From Rhipidocladum racemiflorum (lineage: Eukaryota > Streptophyta > Magnoliopsida > Poales > Poaceae), in NCBI GenBank assembly GCA_036346355.1, contig CM070576.1, forward strand, positions 15,421,558 through 15,485,557: 64,000 bases of DNA. Reading direction: 5' to 3'. Below are positions 33,782 to 44,645 of this stretch, piece by piece. Position 1 is the first letter of the stretch; every line of letters starts with the position of its first letter. The notes beneath the pieces are model-generated. The model did no database searches, was not told the DNA's origin, and saw nothing but the letters and a program-made list of their open reading frames with translations. The translations under genes and the position numbers were made by a program.

Positions 33782-34465
33782 GGTCATTTCTGGTGGCAAA
33801 GCTCTGGAATAGAAGCTCTGGGCCATATGTTGCATGGGTGTAATGGCAACGGTACAAACTTTTGGCAAGGTATATGAGATTACCTTGCTTTCCTTTTTCC
33901 AAAGCATGCTTCCTTGCTTGCAGTTGCAGGTAGTGTCGAACCTCATTTACTCTGTGAGTTTTTCGTTTGTTCTTTTCTTCTTTAGAGCAGAGTCTGTCTT
34001 TCCTTTTCTTTTCTTTTTTAAAAAAAACATAGATGCAAGAGACTATGTTGCACCGTGCTTTACACATCTGAGACTAAGTTTGAAAGGCAATCAAATCCTA
34101 AGGTGATGAGTCTCAAATTGAAATTTTGCCCAGTTGAAATTTTGAAAATTGAGTTGATTCTGGTGCCATTGATCTGCAACAAGGCTAATCTCGATGTCCA
34201 AAACCGGCGTAGAGAACGGTCCAGCGACAGAAATTTTCAACCAAGCTGTAGGCGCTCCAGCAACATGCGGTAAAATATGTAACTGTAGGTAGTGTAAATT
34301 AGTTTCTTATTCCAAATATTTAGCTTGATCTGTACGATGCCAGCTCATTGAGCTGCACTTTCATTCGTATCAGCTCGACAAAACGTCAAATTCAGTCATC
34401 AGTACTGTTTCATCTGCCATTAAGGTTAAACATGATGAACTACTACGAGGGACTGTGTGTAAACA
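33782..34465 (+). repeat. Direct duplication of flanking DNA, copy B
   Basis: The counterpart of 30595-31505, in the same orientation about 3.2 kb downstream, keeps the landmarks in order and lacks the 224-bp MITE-like insertion. A T-rich run at about 33990-34030 is specific to B. Confidence 0.85.
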
Positions 34466-34689
34466 CCCGATCGGAGTTATGAGTGAAAAGTTTTGGCTAT
34501 TTTATCAAACGTGTTCAAATTTCCTATTTACAAACCAAATCAGACTTGTTGCCCGAAAGAAAAATTGGAGAGCTCATCGTGTTGATTCCAGAAAGTACAA
34601 GAATGCCCGATCAAAATTACGAGTAAAAAATTATGATGTTTTTACTAACCGTCTGGAAATATTATTTGTGATAGTTTTATTTGAAGCAA

Positions 34690-35044
34690 ATGCGTGATGG
34701 CTACACGAGTTATCACGAATGGCGGTTTTATACTAAAACCGCTCGTGGTATTGCCTGTATATCACATATGGTATCGGACAATATCTAAATAGAACCGTGC
34801 AGATAGTTACGGTTCTATTTAGATCTTGTCTGATACCATATGTGATATCTGCAATACCAGTGACATTTACTTTATAACTATCTGTGATATTGCTTTGTAT
34901 ATCATAAGCGGTTTCTAAATAGAGCCGTCTATGATGTTGTCATTGCAGTTCCACTATAGAAGCGTCTCGATGTTTCTCATCATAGGCGGTTTATCGTAAC
35001 CGTCTGTGATGAGGCGTCTAATATAAGTATTTACTGTAGTAGTG
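34690..35044. mobile_element. CACTA-type transposon fragment
   Basis: The right end, reverse-complemented, reads CACTACTACAGTAAATAC, a CACTA terminus. The interior has repeated GGCGGTTTTA, AACCGTCTGTGATGA and ATAGAACCGT motifs like those in the element at 4.5-5.4 kb. A matching left terminus is not evident; the start is approximate. Confidence 0.6.
34746..34859. repeat. Long imperfect inverted repeat (about 50-bp arms)
   Basis: Arm 34746-34798 (through ATCACATATGGTATCGGACA and CTAAATAGAACCGT) pairs with 34809-34859 (ACGGTTCTATTTAG through TGATACCATATGTGAT), with a 10-base loop and few mismatches. It would fold into a strong hairpin in RNA from either strand. Confidence 0.9.
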
Positions 35045-35079
35045 CATGGAACGTCATTACCTCCATATCTTTGTCTCTG

Positions 35080-35408
35080 TTTGCACCAAAATTTGCAAGA
35101 TTGATCTCGTGGAGATCGGTTTTGATAAGGGATATGTCGGTTATAGCAAGTTGATACCATTTCGGATTGGAGTGCTGCGATTCAAAGGAAACCGAGTCCG
35201 ATACGGGGTGGGATAAGAGATTGAGCTTCGGATATCGTATTATCCAACATGGTAAGGAGAGATTAAGGCCTATACGGGTGATTAAAGAGGCCAGGAAGAT
35301 CGTTCAAGCCGTGGTGCTATATAAGAGGACCCGAGGCGAAGGAAAAATCGCCCAGAGCCAACCCACAAACACGCTTTCACTTTTCCCTTATTTTCCTGTC
35401 AACTAGGA
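35080..35408 (+). mobile_element. Gypsy LTR fragment cut off by the Tekay LTR
   Basis: GAGTCCGATACGGGGTGGGA and TGGTAAGGAGAGATTAAGGC, then GTGCTATATAAGAGGACCCG near 35316, are typical of the promoter half of grass gypsy LTRs. The sequence ends where the TGTAACACCCC LTR begins at 35409. The rest of the LTR is not found past the gap. Confidence 0.5.
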
Positions 35409-37451
35409 TGTAACACCCCAATTTTGCTTTTCGTGAATTTAAATAAGATTTGGCACTTTGGTGAATTTACGGAATTTTACGGAATTTTAAATTTATTTAG
35501 ATATATTTGAATTTATTCCCTTTTAAAATAATTAAAGAATTTAATTATGCAATAAAAATTTTGTTGGAATATTTTATTTGAGTCCAAAATGATCCAAAAT
35601 ATATTCTAGAATTTTTGGAATTTTCCCCGAATTTTAGTACTTTGCTATTTTTAATGAATTAAATGAATTTCTGGGAATTAAATTGAATATTTAATCGGCT
35701 CGGAAAATGCCGAGCAGGTTTTATCTTGTTCACCCGAAGTTTCGGAGTCGCAGTCGACCGAATCGAGTTCGAGTCCGACCAGAAACCCACGTGGATCCGA
35801 GCCAAGCGGGGCTCAGTAGAACCATATTAGCGTGTGGTTGGATCTTGATCCAACGCGGCCCGCGATTGAGCCACATCACCCGAACCCGGTGACCGAAAGC
35901 CCAGCCAGCTCACCGAGTGGGCAGTCCAACTCACAGCGGCCGTGGAATCTTGATCGCGGACTTCGGCTCGTTGAAACCGCACGTCACCTTTCTTCTCGAT
36001 GTCGCGGCAGCTTTCGACTCATGCCGCATCAGCGCGCCACAGACGTGGGACCTCGTTTTTCAGCGTGTATCACCAGGCCTTAGGGGTATTTAATGCGTCG
36101 TCCACCCATATCGGAGACCCCCACTTCCGCTTTGCACACCCGTTTGCCCTAACTCCACGCCGGTCAAGCCGCCGGCCGTGGCCGGCTGAGCTCGGGTCCG
36201 TAGTTGGGCTCGTTCCACCGCGGTTTCCGTTGATCGCCGCCGACTCCGCCGTCCTCCGCCGAAGTAATTCAAGCCTGGATCCGGGACCGCCGTGCCAAGC
36301 AGCTGGTCACGGGGTGCAACTTCTTCTCGGGCCGGGCGGCCGAAAGCGCCCGTTGCGTGGTCGTCATCCTCGACTTTCGGCAAGGCGCGCCACCATGGCC
36401 GTCATCGCCCTCGAAGCGCTCGCCCGGCCGTCCGAGTCGCCATCCACCCGCGGTGAGTCCACGCTTCCCGACACCGTAGAACCAGATTAGATTCCGGGAC
36501 CGTTGGATCAAAATCCAGCGGCCGGCGTTCGTCCACAACACCCGTAGAGCGAATCCGCGTTACGGTTTTAGGGTCAATCCCAACCGCGTTGGATGCGGAT
36601 CCAGCGGGCATAACGCTGACACGTCGTCGCCGCAGCGGAACATGCCACGCCACCCACGGGCGGCGAAAGCCGATCAATCTGCATCGTCCAGATTACGAAT
36701 CGAGCGGCCCGAATTAGTCAAGCGTTGCACGCGAACGTCGCGGGCATTAGATCCAATCGGAAGCGTTGATTTTTCAAATCAGCGGTCGGACTCGAGGTAC
36801 GTGTCAGGAGCCGACCAGGCCAGTAGCGATCGGTAGCTTATAGCGGCGGCGTCGCAGCGTGGCGTCACGCAGCGGGGCAGCCAGCGTGTCGGCGATCGAG
36901 GCAAACCGCACCATGGCGTCATGGTGGGGCCCGCATGTCGACCCGCCTGGCGAAGTAGTGTCTTTGGCGTCACGAGAGCCCACGTAGCCGAGACGCCTGG
37001 CCAGTGGGCCGGGTCCACGGTGGACCAAGCCAAACCATGCGGCGAAGATACATGGACCCGAAGCGGCGTGTAAGCGACCTCTGAGGTGGTCCACGTGTCA
37101 TCTTTGGCGCCAATAAATCATTTTCGAAAGAAATTAATTAATTAATTCCAGTTTTATTGATTTCAAATTTAGATTCTCACCAAACAAGCGCTTATAACTT
37201 TTAGTTTGACTCACGATTTGAGTGATTCAAATTTCTAAATTTGTATAAAAATTGAGATCTACCTAGTAGTAAATTTTATTTAATTTTTAGACCAAAGTTT
37301 TTCTCTGTAATATTATTTAATTGATTATTTAAACTTTAAACGCTTATAGCACTTGCGTTTTAACTCAGATTCGCCGATTCCAATTCCTAAAAATTCATAA
37401 GAATTATACTATATCTGTTTATGGACTTCATTTGGATGTTTGGACATTTTT
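35409..37451 (+). mobile_element. Tekay/Del LTR, 5' half, ending at assembly gap
   Basis: It begins TGTAACACCCCAATTTTGCT and tracks the first 2.0 kb of the LTR at 55822 (shared TTTATTTGAGTCCAAAATGA, ATTCAAATTTCTAAATTTGT, GTTTTTCTCTGTAATATTAT and others), with considerable divergence. It stops at the run of Ns. The frames in its GC-rich middle (35.7-37.1 kb) are LTR sequence, not genes. Whether it is a solo LTR or part of a full element cannot be told. Confidence 0.8.
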
Positions 37452-37551
37452 NNNNNNNNNNNNNNNNNNNNNNNNNNNNNNNNNNNNNNNNNNNNNNNNN
37501 NNNNNNNNNNNNNNNNNNNNNNNNNNNNNNNNNNNNNNNNNNNNNNNNNNN
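37452..37551. other. Assembly gap, 100 N
   Basis: Exactly 100 Ns, probably a placeholder of unknown true length. A Tekay LTR lies to the left and copia integrase to the right. Confidence 0.98.
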
Positions 37552-40500
37552 GTGCATTCATGAGGTGCAAGAAGAACATAGCACACACACCCAAATAGGC
37601 GAAGTCCAGAATAATCAGGAGGCATGCCACAAAGACGCTCAACTGGAATGCCACCCTTAAGAGCAGAAGAAGGTTGGACGTTGGTCAAATAGGTGGCAGT
37701 GGAAACAGCCTCAACCCAGAAGTGAGGTGGAACAGCGGAAGCAAGCATAAGAGCACGGGCTGTCTCAAGAAGATGACGATGCTTGCGCTCAGCCACACCA
37801 TTCTGAGCATGAGCACCAGGACAGGAAAACTGAGAAATAGTACGCTGTGTAGCAAGAAAAGCTCGAAGGGCTCCTGAAAAATACTCCCCTGCTGAGTCAG
37901 CACGGAGAACACGAATGGGAGAATCAAACTGAGTTCGAATCATGGTGGCAAAATTCTTATAGATGGATAACACCTCACTACGAGAGGACAAAATATATCC
38001 AAGTGTGGTGAGAGAAATCATCTATAAAAAGAATATAATATCGATGACCCCTTTTGAAACAAAAGAGCCGGACCTCAAACATCGTAGAATGAACAAAATC
38101 AAAAGGACGCTGATATAGACTCACTAGAACGGGTAGTGGGAGTCGTAGGCTTGCTGTCAAGCTTACAACTCAGACAATGTAAAGAGGCATCACTGCATAC
38201 AGAGCCTAAAACATTCATGACGAACTAAAGAAGACAGACGCTAACCACAAAGATGGCCCAAACGGTGATGCCACTGAAAGTAAAAGTCCCGGTAGAAGAA
38301 GCAACCGGAGCTTTGAAGCCGTAGAGGAAAGCAGAGATCGCGGTGAAGGCAAAGTGGAAGGTAGATGAAGCTGGCCAAGCCCCGAAGACGCTCGAGATAT
38401 CATGAAGGCGAGGCCGCCCCAACTAGAGCCTTCCGTATGACGATCCCGGAACACAACAAGAGCTCGAATCAAGAATAACGCTGACAACCATGATCGCAAG
38501 TCAGGCCGCGCGATAGAAGTCGCATGGTCAGGTCATTGGGAAACATAAGAAACAAAGAAGAATAGATGAAAAAGAGGTAGGACGAGACTAGCAAAAGATT
38601 GCCTCGCCTCATCGCAAATGTAAAAGAGAAGTTTCATCTCGCGATTTGGCACAATGGTAGGAGTAACAAGAGTGACTCAAGTGGAATGCACTCAAGAGAT
38701 CAGATAGTCATATGAAAAGAAGCTCCAGTGAGTCAAGAATCCATATGTGACACTCCGATGATAAGGTGGTCTCTCATTGGAAGATCGAGCAGCAGTAATC
38801 CGTACCTGAACTCTGCTTGTGTAGAGGCAAATTAAGTGAACCCATGCGACGCAAAAAGAGCATAAGAATTCCCCTCCCCGAGTGGAGTCGAACCAGTAAG
38901 TTCCTGTTGGAGGTGGAGTTCGCTAAGAGGAGATCGCCGAATCCTCCTCGAGCCTCCAGCGTCTCTTAGAAGCGGCCGGGCTCCACCTCGACGTAGCAAT
39001 ATCCTTCTTCTTCTTGTAAAGTGTAACCTGTTCACAACATGACCATTTTTGGTTGCAAAGAGGGTGCAAAGGAAGACTCCTCCACTGCAGAGCCCCAGAT
39101 GGTAAATCGAGTAGGGCGCCACCGACTGGAGGAGCAGAACGAGGCGCCGGCCACAAACCGAGGAGACTACTCAAGAGGCCGCGACCACAAAGACTTGAAG
39201 CCTCCTCGGTACGAATCGCCGTAAAGGCCTCTAAATAGAGTTCACATCGAGGATGACGAGCAACACAGCTCGGGCACAAATTCTGCTCAACTCAAAATTT
39301 CAAAGGCATGTCAGAAGCTCGTAGATGCGGCGAAGCTCTAAATGAGAGTGCCGACGCCGATAACACCGGCAAGTGTGGCACACTTCCCGATCCCAAGGAA
39401 TCTGTAACTGGACGCCATTACGTAATATCACCCAAGCATAGAACTCATCCACAGGCAGAATCACCGGTCACACAGAAAGGACCACTCAAGGCCAGAAACA
39501 AAGCAAGGTAAAGAGAGTCCACCAAAGAGAGCTCATAGCTGCTATGCGCAGATGTGCCCACATCAATCGTGGCCGGTCAAGACAAAGCAACACATGTCAC
39601 CAGTAAGATGCACCTCCATGCTAGCAACCAAAAATAGCAGAGGCACGAGCATCTTCTATCAATAATCCATATCTTGGTGAGCAGAAATCTGGAAGTCTGA
39701 AAAGACTCTACAACATCAAGAGTAATCATCAATGATCTTCTAAATAAAGAGAGACTATCACCTCTCCTTGGGGAATAATAGGCGCTAGGGGGAGTTGGAC
39801 GAGGCGGATAGACAGCTCACGGGCTGCAAGAAACTCCCATAGGTGCTGACCAATACGCACGTGGCAAGGCGCATACGGGGTTAACCCGGGCCCTCGATAA
39901 TTTAGATCATCAGTGATGACGAAAGGGTAGCAAGGAATGCAACACCAGCTCCTCGTAAGAACTTAAGATGACATTTTTTTCTCAAAACTTTTTTTTACGG
40001 ACAGACTTGAAGCCAAAATACCTCTACGTGGAATTGCTTAATGTGAACTTGAGCCTCCTTCACCACGGGTGGGACTTGGATCTCAGACTTAAAACAATCT
40101 CACTTCATGGACTTGAACAAAGAACCTGGAAGCTTTCAGCCTTTCCTTCTTTCTCACGAACATGCACAGCCTTGGTTCCCCAAGCTGAAGAGACAAGTTC
40201 AAGTCCGGAGAAACTTTGTTTGTCTGTCTCTCCACAGGCGGCAGTCGACCGAAGCAGCAGAGGCGAGAAGTGGGCGACTCCTGGAGCACTTTCACCAATA
40301 TTGCAGCGTCTCGATAAGTCGCCACTTACAGTGGAGTTCTGCGGCTGGCGTCGGGTGAGCCGTGCGATGCCAAGCCAAGCAAGGAGGCCGCGAGTCGGTG
40401 GCCAGATCCAGCGGCGATGGAAGACGGCGTGGCAGTCGCTGGCAGGGAAGCTATTGGCTCGGAGGGGGTGGTTGGCCGAGGCGGCCGCTGGAGACGTCGC

Positions 40501-40667
40501 AATGGAAGGCCGAGGCATCAATTGGAACCAACCGGAGCCGATTTTAAGATTTAAAGCAAAAGCCGACAGAAAATGGCCGTAACCGACGGGAAGAGCTGGC
40601 AGAAAGAGATGGCCAACAGAGGTTGGACGCAAGTGCAACATCAAGAGAGAGCTCTAACCCTAGATTT
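37552..40667 (-). pseudogene. Ty1/copia gag-pol pseudogene (gag, protease, integrase)
   Basis: Right to left on the minus strand: gag remnants up to about 38850, with a decayed zinc-knuckle region and TLYKKKKDI near 39010 and QQELTGSTP near 38910; a protease site LTGASFHMT near 38725 (the DSGAS aspartate region is broken by a stop); a pre-integrase segment with VVFRDRHT near 38450 and a decayed histidine/cysteine region; then an integrase core with HRYYILFIDDFSHHTWIYF, FRTQFDSP-like sequence and LRADSAGEYFSGALR, ending CPGAHAQNGVAERKHRHLLE and SGLRLFGCVCYVLL before the gap. The integrase block (37552-38021) is open; upstream parts have stops. RT and RNase H would lie in or beyond the gap. Copia integrase inserts the cDNA into chromosomes. 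Confidence 0.85.
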
Positions 40668-40679
40668 CGCCTAATACCA
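40668..40679 (-). promoter_or_regulatory. tRNA primer-binding site of the copia element
   Basis: The minus strand reads TGGTATTAGGCG immediately inside the LTR, a decayed form of TGGTATCAGAGC, the complement of initiator methionine tRNA used by plant copia elements. Confidence 0.6.
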
Positions 40680-40831
40680 CATAGCGGATAAAGCACTTGT
40701 ATTCATCCTCGAAAAGCAATGAAATTTAAGTATATATAAGAAACATGTACATGATGAGATGGTTAGAATATGGATTCTATCTCTAACTAAGTATTTCCAT
40801 ACAGCAAGGATAACAGAATCTATCTCTAACA
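40680..40831 (-). mobile_element. 5' LTR of the copia element, about 150 bp
   Basis: On the minus strand it starts TGTTAGAGATAGATTCTG and ends next to the primer site, with TTCTTATATATACTTAAA in the middle as promoter. A short LTR is usual for several plant copia lineages. The terminal CA at the primer-site end is not preserved. Confidence 0.6.
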
Positions 40832-42750
40832 ACAGTTTCACGGAATGAATAGATGATTCTAATAGGATATCAAGTGGTTATGGTTCTGCTTTTCCTAGAC
40901 ACCAAATTGAACTCCAAGCCAAAATTTTCTTTCTGTTGTAAATTTAAACCCGATTGGTATGAACTGTAAATGATGCCCAACCCTGCCACAGCTGAAGCTT
41001 TAAGGCCTTGCTTTAATTTAGAGATACCTGTTGTAGTTAACTGTCTAGTGGCCCTCAAGCTTGGCATGCTATTGCTGCGTGTATTGTTTTGTTCATTTCA
41101 TGGAACCATCATTGGTTGACACACTCGTCGTTTTTTTTGTGAATCGTTTTACACTTGGAGCTTTGGAAAACACTTCTTCCTTCCACTCAGCACCTTGAGA
41201 TGGAAGCCATGGAAATATCTTGACGAGATGAGGCATTCACCTTCCATGGTCTCGGGCGACTCGGGCAATTAATCTCTGCATCCATGATTAATTTCTACCC
41301 TTTTGGTAGCCCAATGTGCCCTTTCTTCGTACCCTACCCGCTTTGGGCAGCTTTGGATGTAGGAGGTCTTGCAGCGACAGCTCGTAAGATTCTTCAGGCA
41401 GGCCTCTTTTCTGCCCGGAGCATCGTCTGTTGGTGGTGCCCTGCCTCTGCGTCCATCTGGAGGCTCTGCCACGGAAGCCTTTGTCATCCTGTCTTGAGTA
41501 GTAGCTGTTCTTGGATTGCTCGATCCATGGATCGGTGAGGTCGAAATCCAGCGCATCCTGGTGTGCAAGGTTGCTTGCATGGTGCCGTGCAGATCAGATG
41601 AGTGGATGCAATCAGATCTCAAGCTAGACACATGTTTGGTTTCCTATCTCATTCTGGCCTGTGTGGATGCAATCACATCCACTCATACAGTGCCATGTAG
41701 ATGTTAAACACAGTAAATGCAAGCTTCTATCAAATGTAGGCCGGTGAGATGCACAAACAAGCAACCAAACAATCTTAACTTTGGCATCCAAATAACACCA
41801 CTAGGTTGGCCTCGGATGTATTTATACTGAAACAAGTGTTAGGATGGTGCAGGCAACTTTCAAACACACCTCTTGTTTCTGAAATGGTAGGAGTGGCAAA
41901 GGTGAGTTGTTAAGGATCAGGGACAGGAGAACCCATGTCCCTGTGTTGTTTGGATGCAACTTGGGTAGGTTTGACTTTGGAACTGAGCTAGCTGGGAGGA
42001 GGAGAGCTTGGTGCTGGTCCTTTATATGCTTTATATTAGGCAGCAGGCTATGCCAAGTGTAAAACTTGTGCAAATTTTGGGAGTAGGGGACAAGTGGAAG
42101 GTAAACTTTGACTTAAATATTGTTACTTATCCCAGACTCCCAGCTGTGTTCTCCATGGCAGCTCAAGTTCTGGAATGCAAGTAGAGGTATGGTATGATCA
42201 GTTTACTCTTGACTTTGAGATGTTGGACGAATGCCAGCTGTGGATCGTTAAGACAACAATTTTGGTTGTATAGTAACAATGTTTAGTTTTGGCATGCAGG
42301 AGCTTTTGGGGTCTGACTCCTCAGTAATTAGAACATCATTACAATAATTTTTTTATTAATTAATGGTTGCTGTGGAATATTCCAAATTCTATATAGGGGT
42401 GAACATTTTTGTAAACAGATTCCTGCTCTAGAGTTTCCTAAAAAGAACTCATGAGAGAGTTCTCTATTACACCAAGAGTTCTAGTAAATCATTTTAGATC
42501 AAGTTACTTACACTCAAGAAAAGTCCTCTTATCTCACTACATAAGTAGGGGTCATAGAGACACATTGTATACACATTTAGAAAATATCATAAAAATGGAG
42601 ATAGATGTGGACACTACCATACAAAGGGTTATGACTGATGAATCATCTGGCTTTAACCTTCGTGTAAAAACCTTTTAGTAAAGGCCAGGACAAATATGCT
42701 GCTAATGTCATAGATAGTTAATACTAAGCAACCATATATGATAATTACAG
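40832..42750. other. Intergenic DNA, no gene supported
   Basis: Short frames only. The part 41630-41790 carries TGTTTGGTTTCC at its left and the near-complement AGCAACCAAACAAT at its right, which may be a small MITE, but no target duplication is visible. Confidence 0.35.
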
Positions 42751-42759
42751 ACTGTCTGT

Positions 42760-43080
42760 GCCTAGACTATTTTCACTGATGTGGGTTAGAGGGTAGCAGG
42801 TGTGATACAACACATATTATGGTTCATAATTTGTAGCTGTCTGTGATGAGTAAAATTATCACAAACGGTTTTTTTCTCACAACCGTCCAGTATGTGATGT
42901 GATACAAACGGGTTTATATCTTGTAGCCATCTGTGACAGTTCAACTTATTATAGATGGTTATTATGAGTGACCATCTACTCATTATGTTTCACATATCAT
43001 TGTTTTATAGTAGCTGCCGCCGATGTGTCAACTTATCACGGACGGCTTGGTTGCCAGCAGTACTTTGTTTATTGTGAATC
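42760..43080. mobile_element. CACTA subterminal-repeat region
   Basis: Repeated words such as GTCTGTGATGAG, TTATCACAAACGG, CATCTGTGACAG and TATCACGGACGG are typical of CACTA subterminal arrays and resemble those at 34.7-35.0 kb. It probably belongs to the CACTA element whose transposase relic follows. The exact terminus is not seen. Confidence 0.45.
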
Positions 43081-43586
43081 ATCTGTACAGTAGGACTTTA
43101 AATCTAGATCTAGTTGATTGGTTCACTCCTAGCTCAGCTCTTTACAATCCTCCAGTTAGAGTACATTTGGTATAAAAAAGACCAAGGGATATCAAAAGGA
43201 GCTATTAAGGGTTTATGTTTTTAAGATCCAACATGAGTATTTTGTTCTAATATATTGCATGCATACCTTCTTTTGAAGTTGACGAGAGAGTGACATGGAC
43301 TAGAGGATGATCCATTACTTGATATTAATTACGGAGGAGAGTGATCATATCTTTTGAATAGGAGGGTAGCACAAAAAAGTGGGAATAGAAACATCATACT
43401 TTGTTTAATTCACCTTGGCTATCGGGTTAGCTGGCTAAGATAGATAAACATAATTTTTTTTTGACATGGTTACTGGTGAATTGCGCTGGATGCATAGTGA
43501 GAACCTCTGTGATGAAGGAATAATAGATGGCTTCTCCGCTATTAAAAGAATTGTTGAGCAAGATATGGTGATTAAGGGTATATATA

Positions 43587-43588
<2 letters not shown>

Positions 43589-43638
<50 letters not shown>
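43589..43638. repeat. (AT)25 microsatellite
   Basis: Uninterrupted AT dinucleotides, followed by TTGTGTGTGTAG. Likely length-variable. Confidence 0.97.
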
Positions 43639-43642
<4 letters not shown>

Positions 43643-43799
43643 GTGTGTAGTACTGCCCTTGCTTGGATCGTGAGAATGTTAAGATGTTTAACAACTCAGC
43701 TCAAAGCACTCATGGTGAGGATCAATTGGATGAAGCAAGCATGAGTCGAGGAATATGACATGCCGAATCTTGGCGATGGCGGTTTCGGCGAGTGACATG

Positions 43800-44645
43800 C
43801 TTGATGATAAATAATTCTAGGATCAGATGTTGCGTGATGCATAATAAAATTATAGTAAAATAGAGTGGTAAATTCAAGTGCTTGATTGATGACCCGAGAC
43901 CCAATGTTCCCATAAGTTGTAAGCTGAAATACACAAAGTACCTATGTGCTTGAAACTATTAAAATTGAAGGCAAGTAACAGATGGACTAACAAGAGCTTC
44001 ATGGGGCTATTAGATCTATTAGCAAACATGCTTCCAAAATGGAAACCATTGCCTAAAACCACATGCCAAGCAAAAATGCTTTTGTCCCCTTTGGGAATAG
44101 AAGTACAAAGAATACATGCATATCCCAAAGATTGTATCCTTTACCATAAAGAGTATAAGGACATGCATGTTTCCCTGGTTTATGTGCACAATATCCCGAT
44201 ACAAATACAAGAATGGTTCAACGATGGTTAAGGCATTGAGGTGAAGCTGAAAGACCTTCCTCCTAAGGTGATATAGTATGTGACATGTGATTCCCCGGCT
44301 TTTGCAAATCCTTCTAAGGAGGCATTTATTGGAGTTCTGGAACTCGAAAAGAGTACAAGAAAAAAGACGGGAAGCTAAGACACAATGCTGGATTCCGCAA
44401 AGCGGGAGAAACACCGATAAGAATTTATCAACTTTCTTTGTGGAACTAATTTGAATTCAAGGTTTGGGTTGAAAATCGATATAATGAATATGTTTGGTAA
44501 CATGAGTAGCTGTCACAACATTTGGCCCTTGCTACATTGTATATACAACCTCCTCCTTACTTGAGTATGAAGTGCAAGTATATCATGTTATCTCTACTTA
44601 TCCTAGGACCAAAACAACTAGGGAAAAAACAATATTGATGGTGAA
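43800..44645 (+). pseudogene. CACTA TNP2-type transposase, N-terminal part (pseudogene)
   Basis: TNP2 is the En/Spm-family transposase. The open block 43944-44231 gives CLKLLKLKASNRWTNKSF, LLDLLANMLPKWKPLPKT and CPLG-like LLSPLGIEVQRIHAYPKDC, followed by ILYHKEYKDMH, a conserved order in plant TNP2 proteins. Later frames give LPPKVI, RKKDGKLRH, NMSSCHNIWPLL-like traces and KCKYIMLSLLILGPKQ up to about 44640. Several stops and frameshifts occur. The protein breaks off and its C-terminal part is found at 47.1 kb. Confidence 0.82.

Noticed and set aside
35999..36490. 163-codon plus-strand frame
   Set aside because: Sits in the GC-rich middle of a Tekay LTR; frames are open on both strands there because of composition.
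37409..37660. Frames running through the Ns
   Set aside because: They span an assembly gap, so the translation is meaningless there; only the integrase part of the 37428-38021 frame is real.
43466..43744. 92-codon frame with a YIYIYI run
   Set aside because: Produced by the (AT)25 microsatellite.
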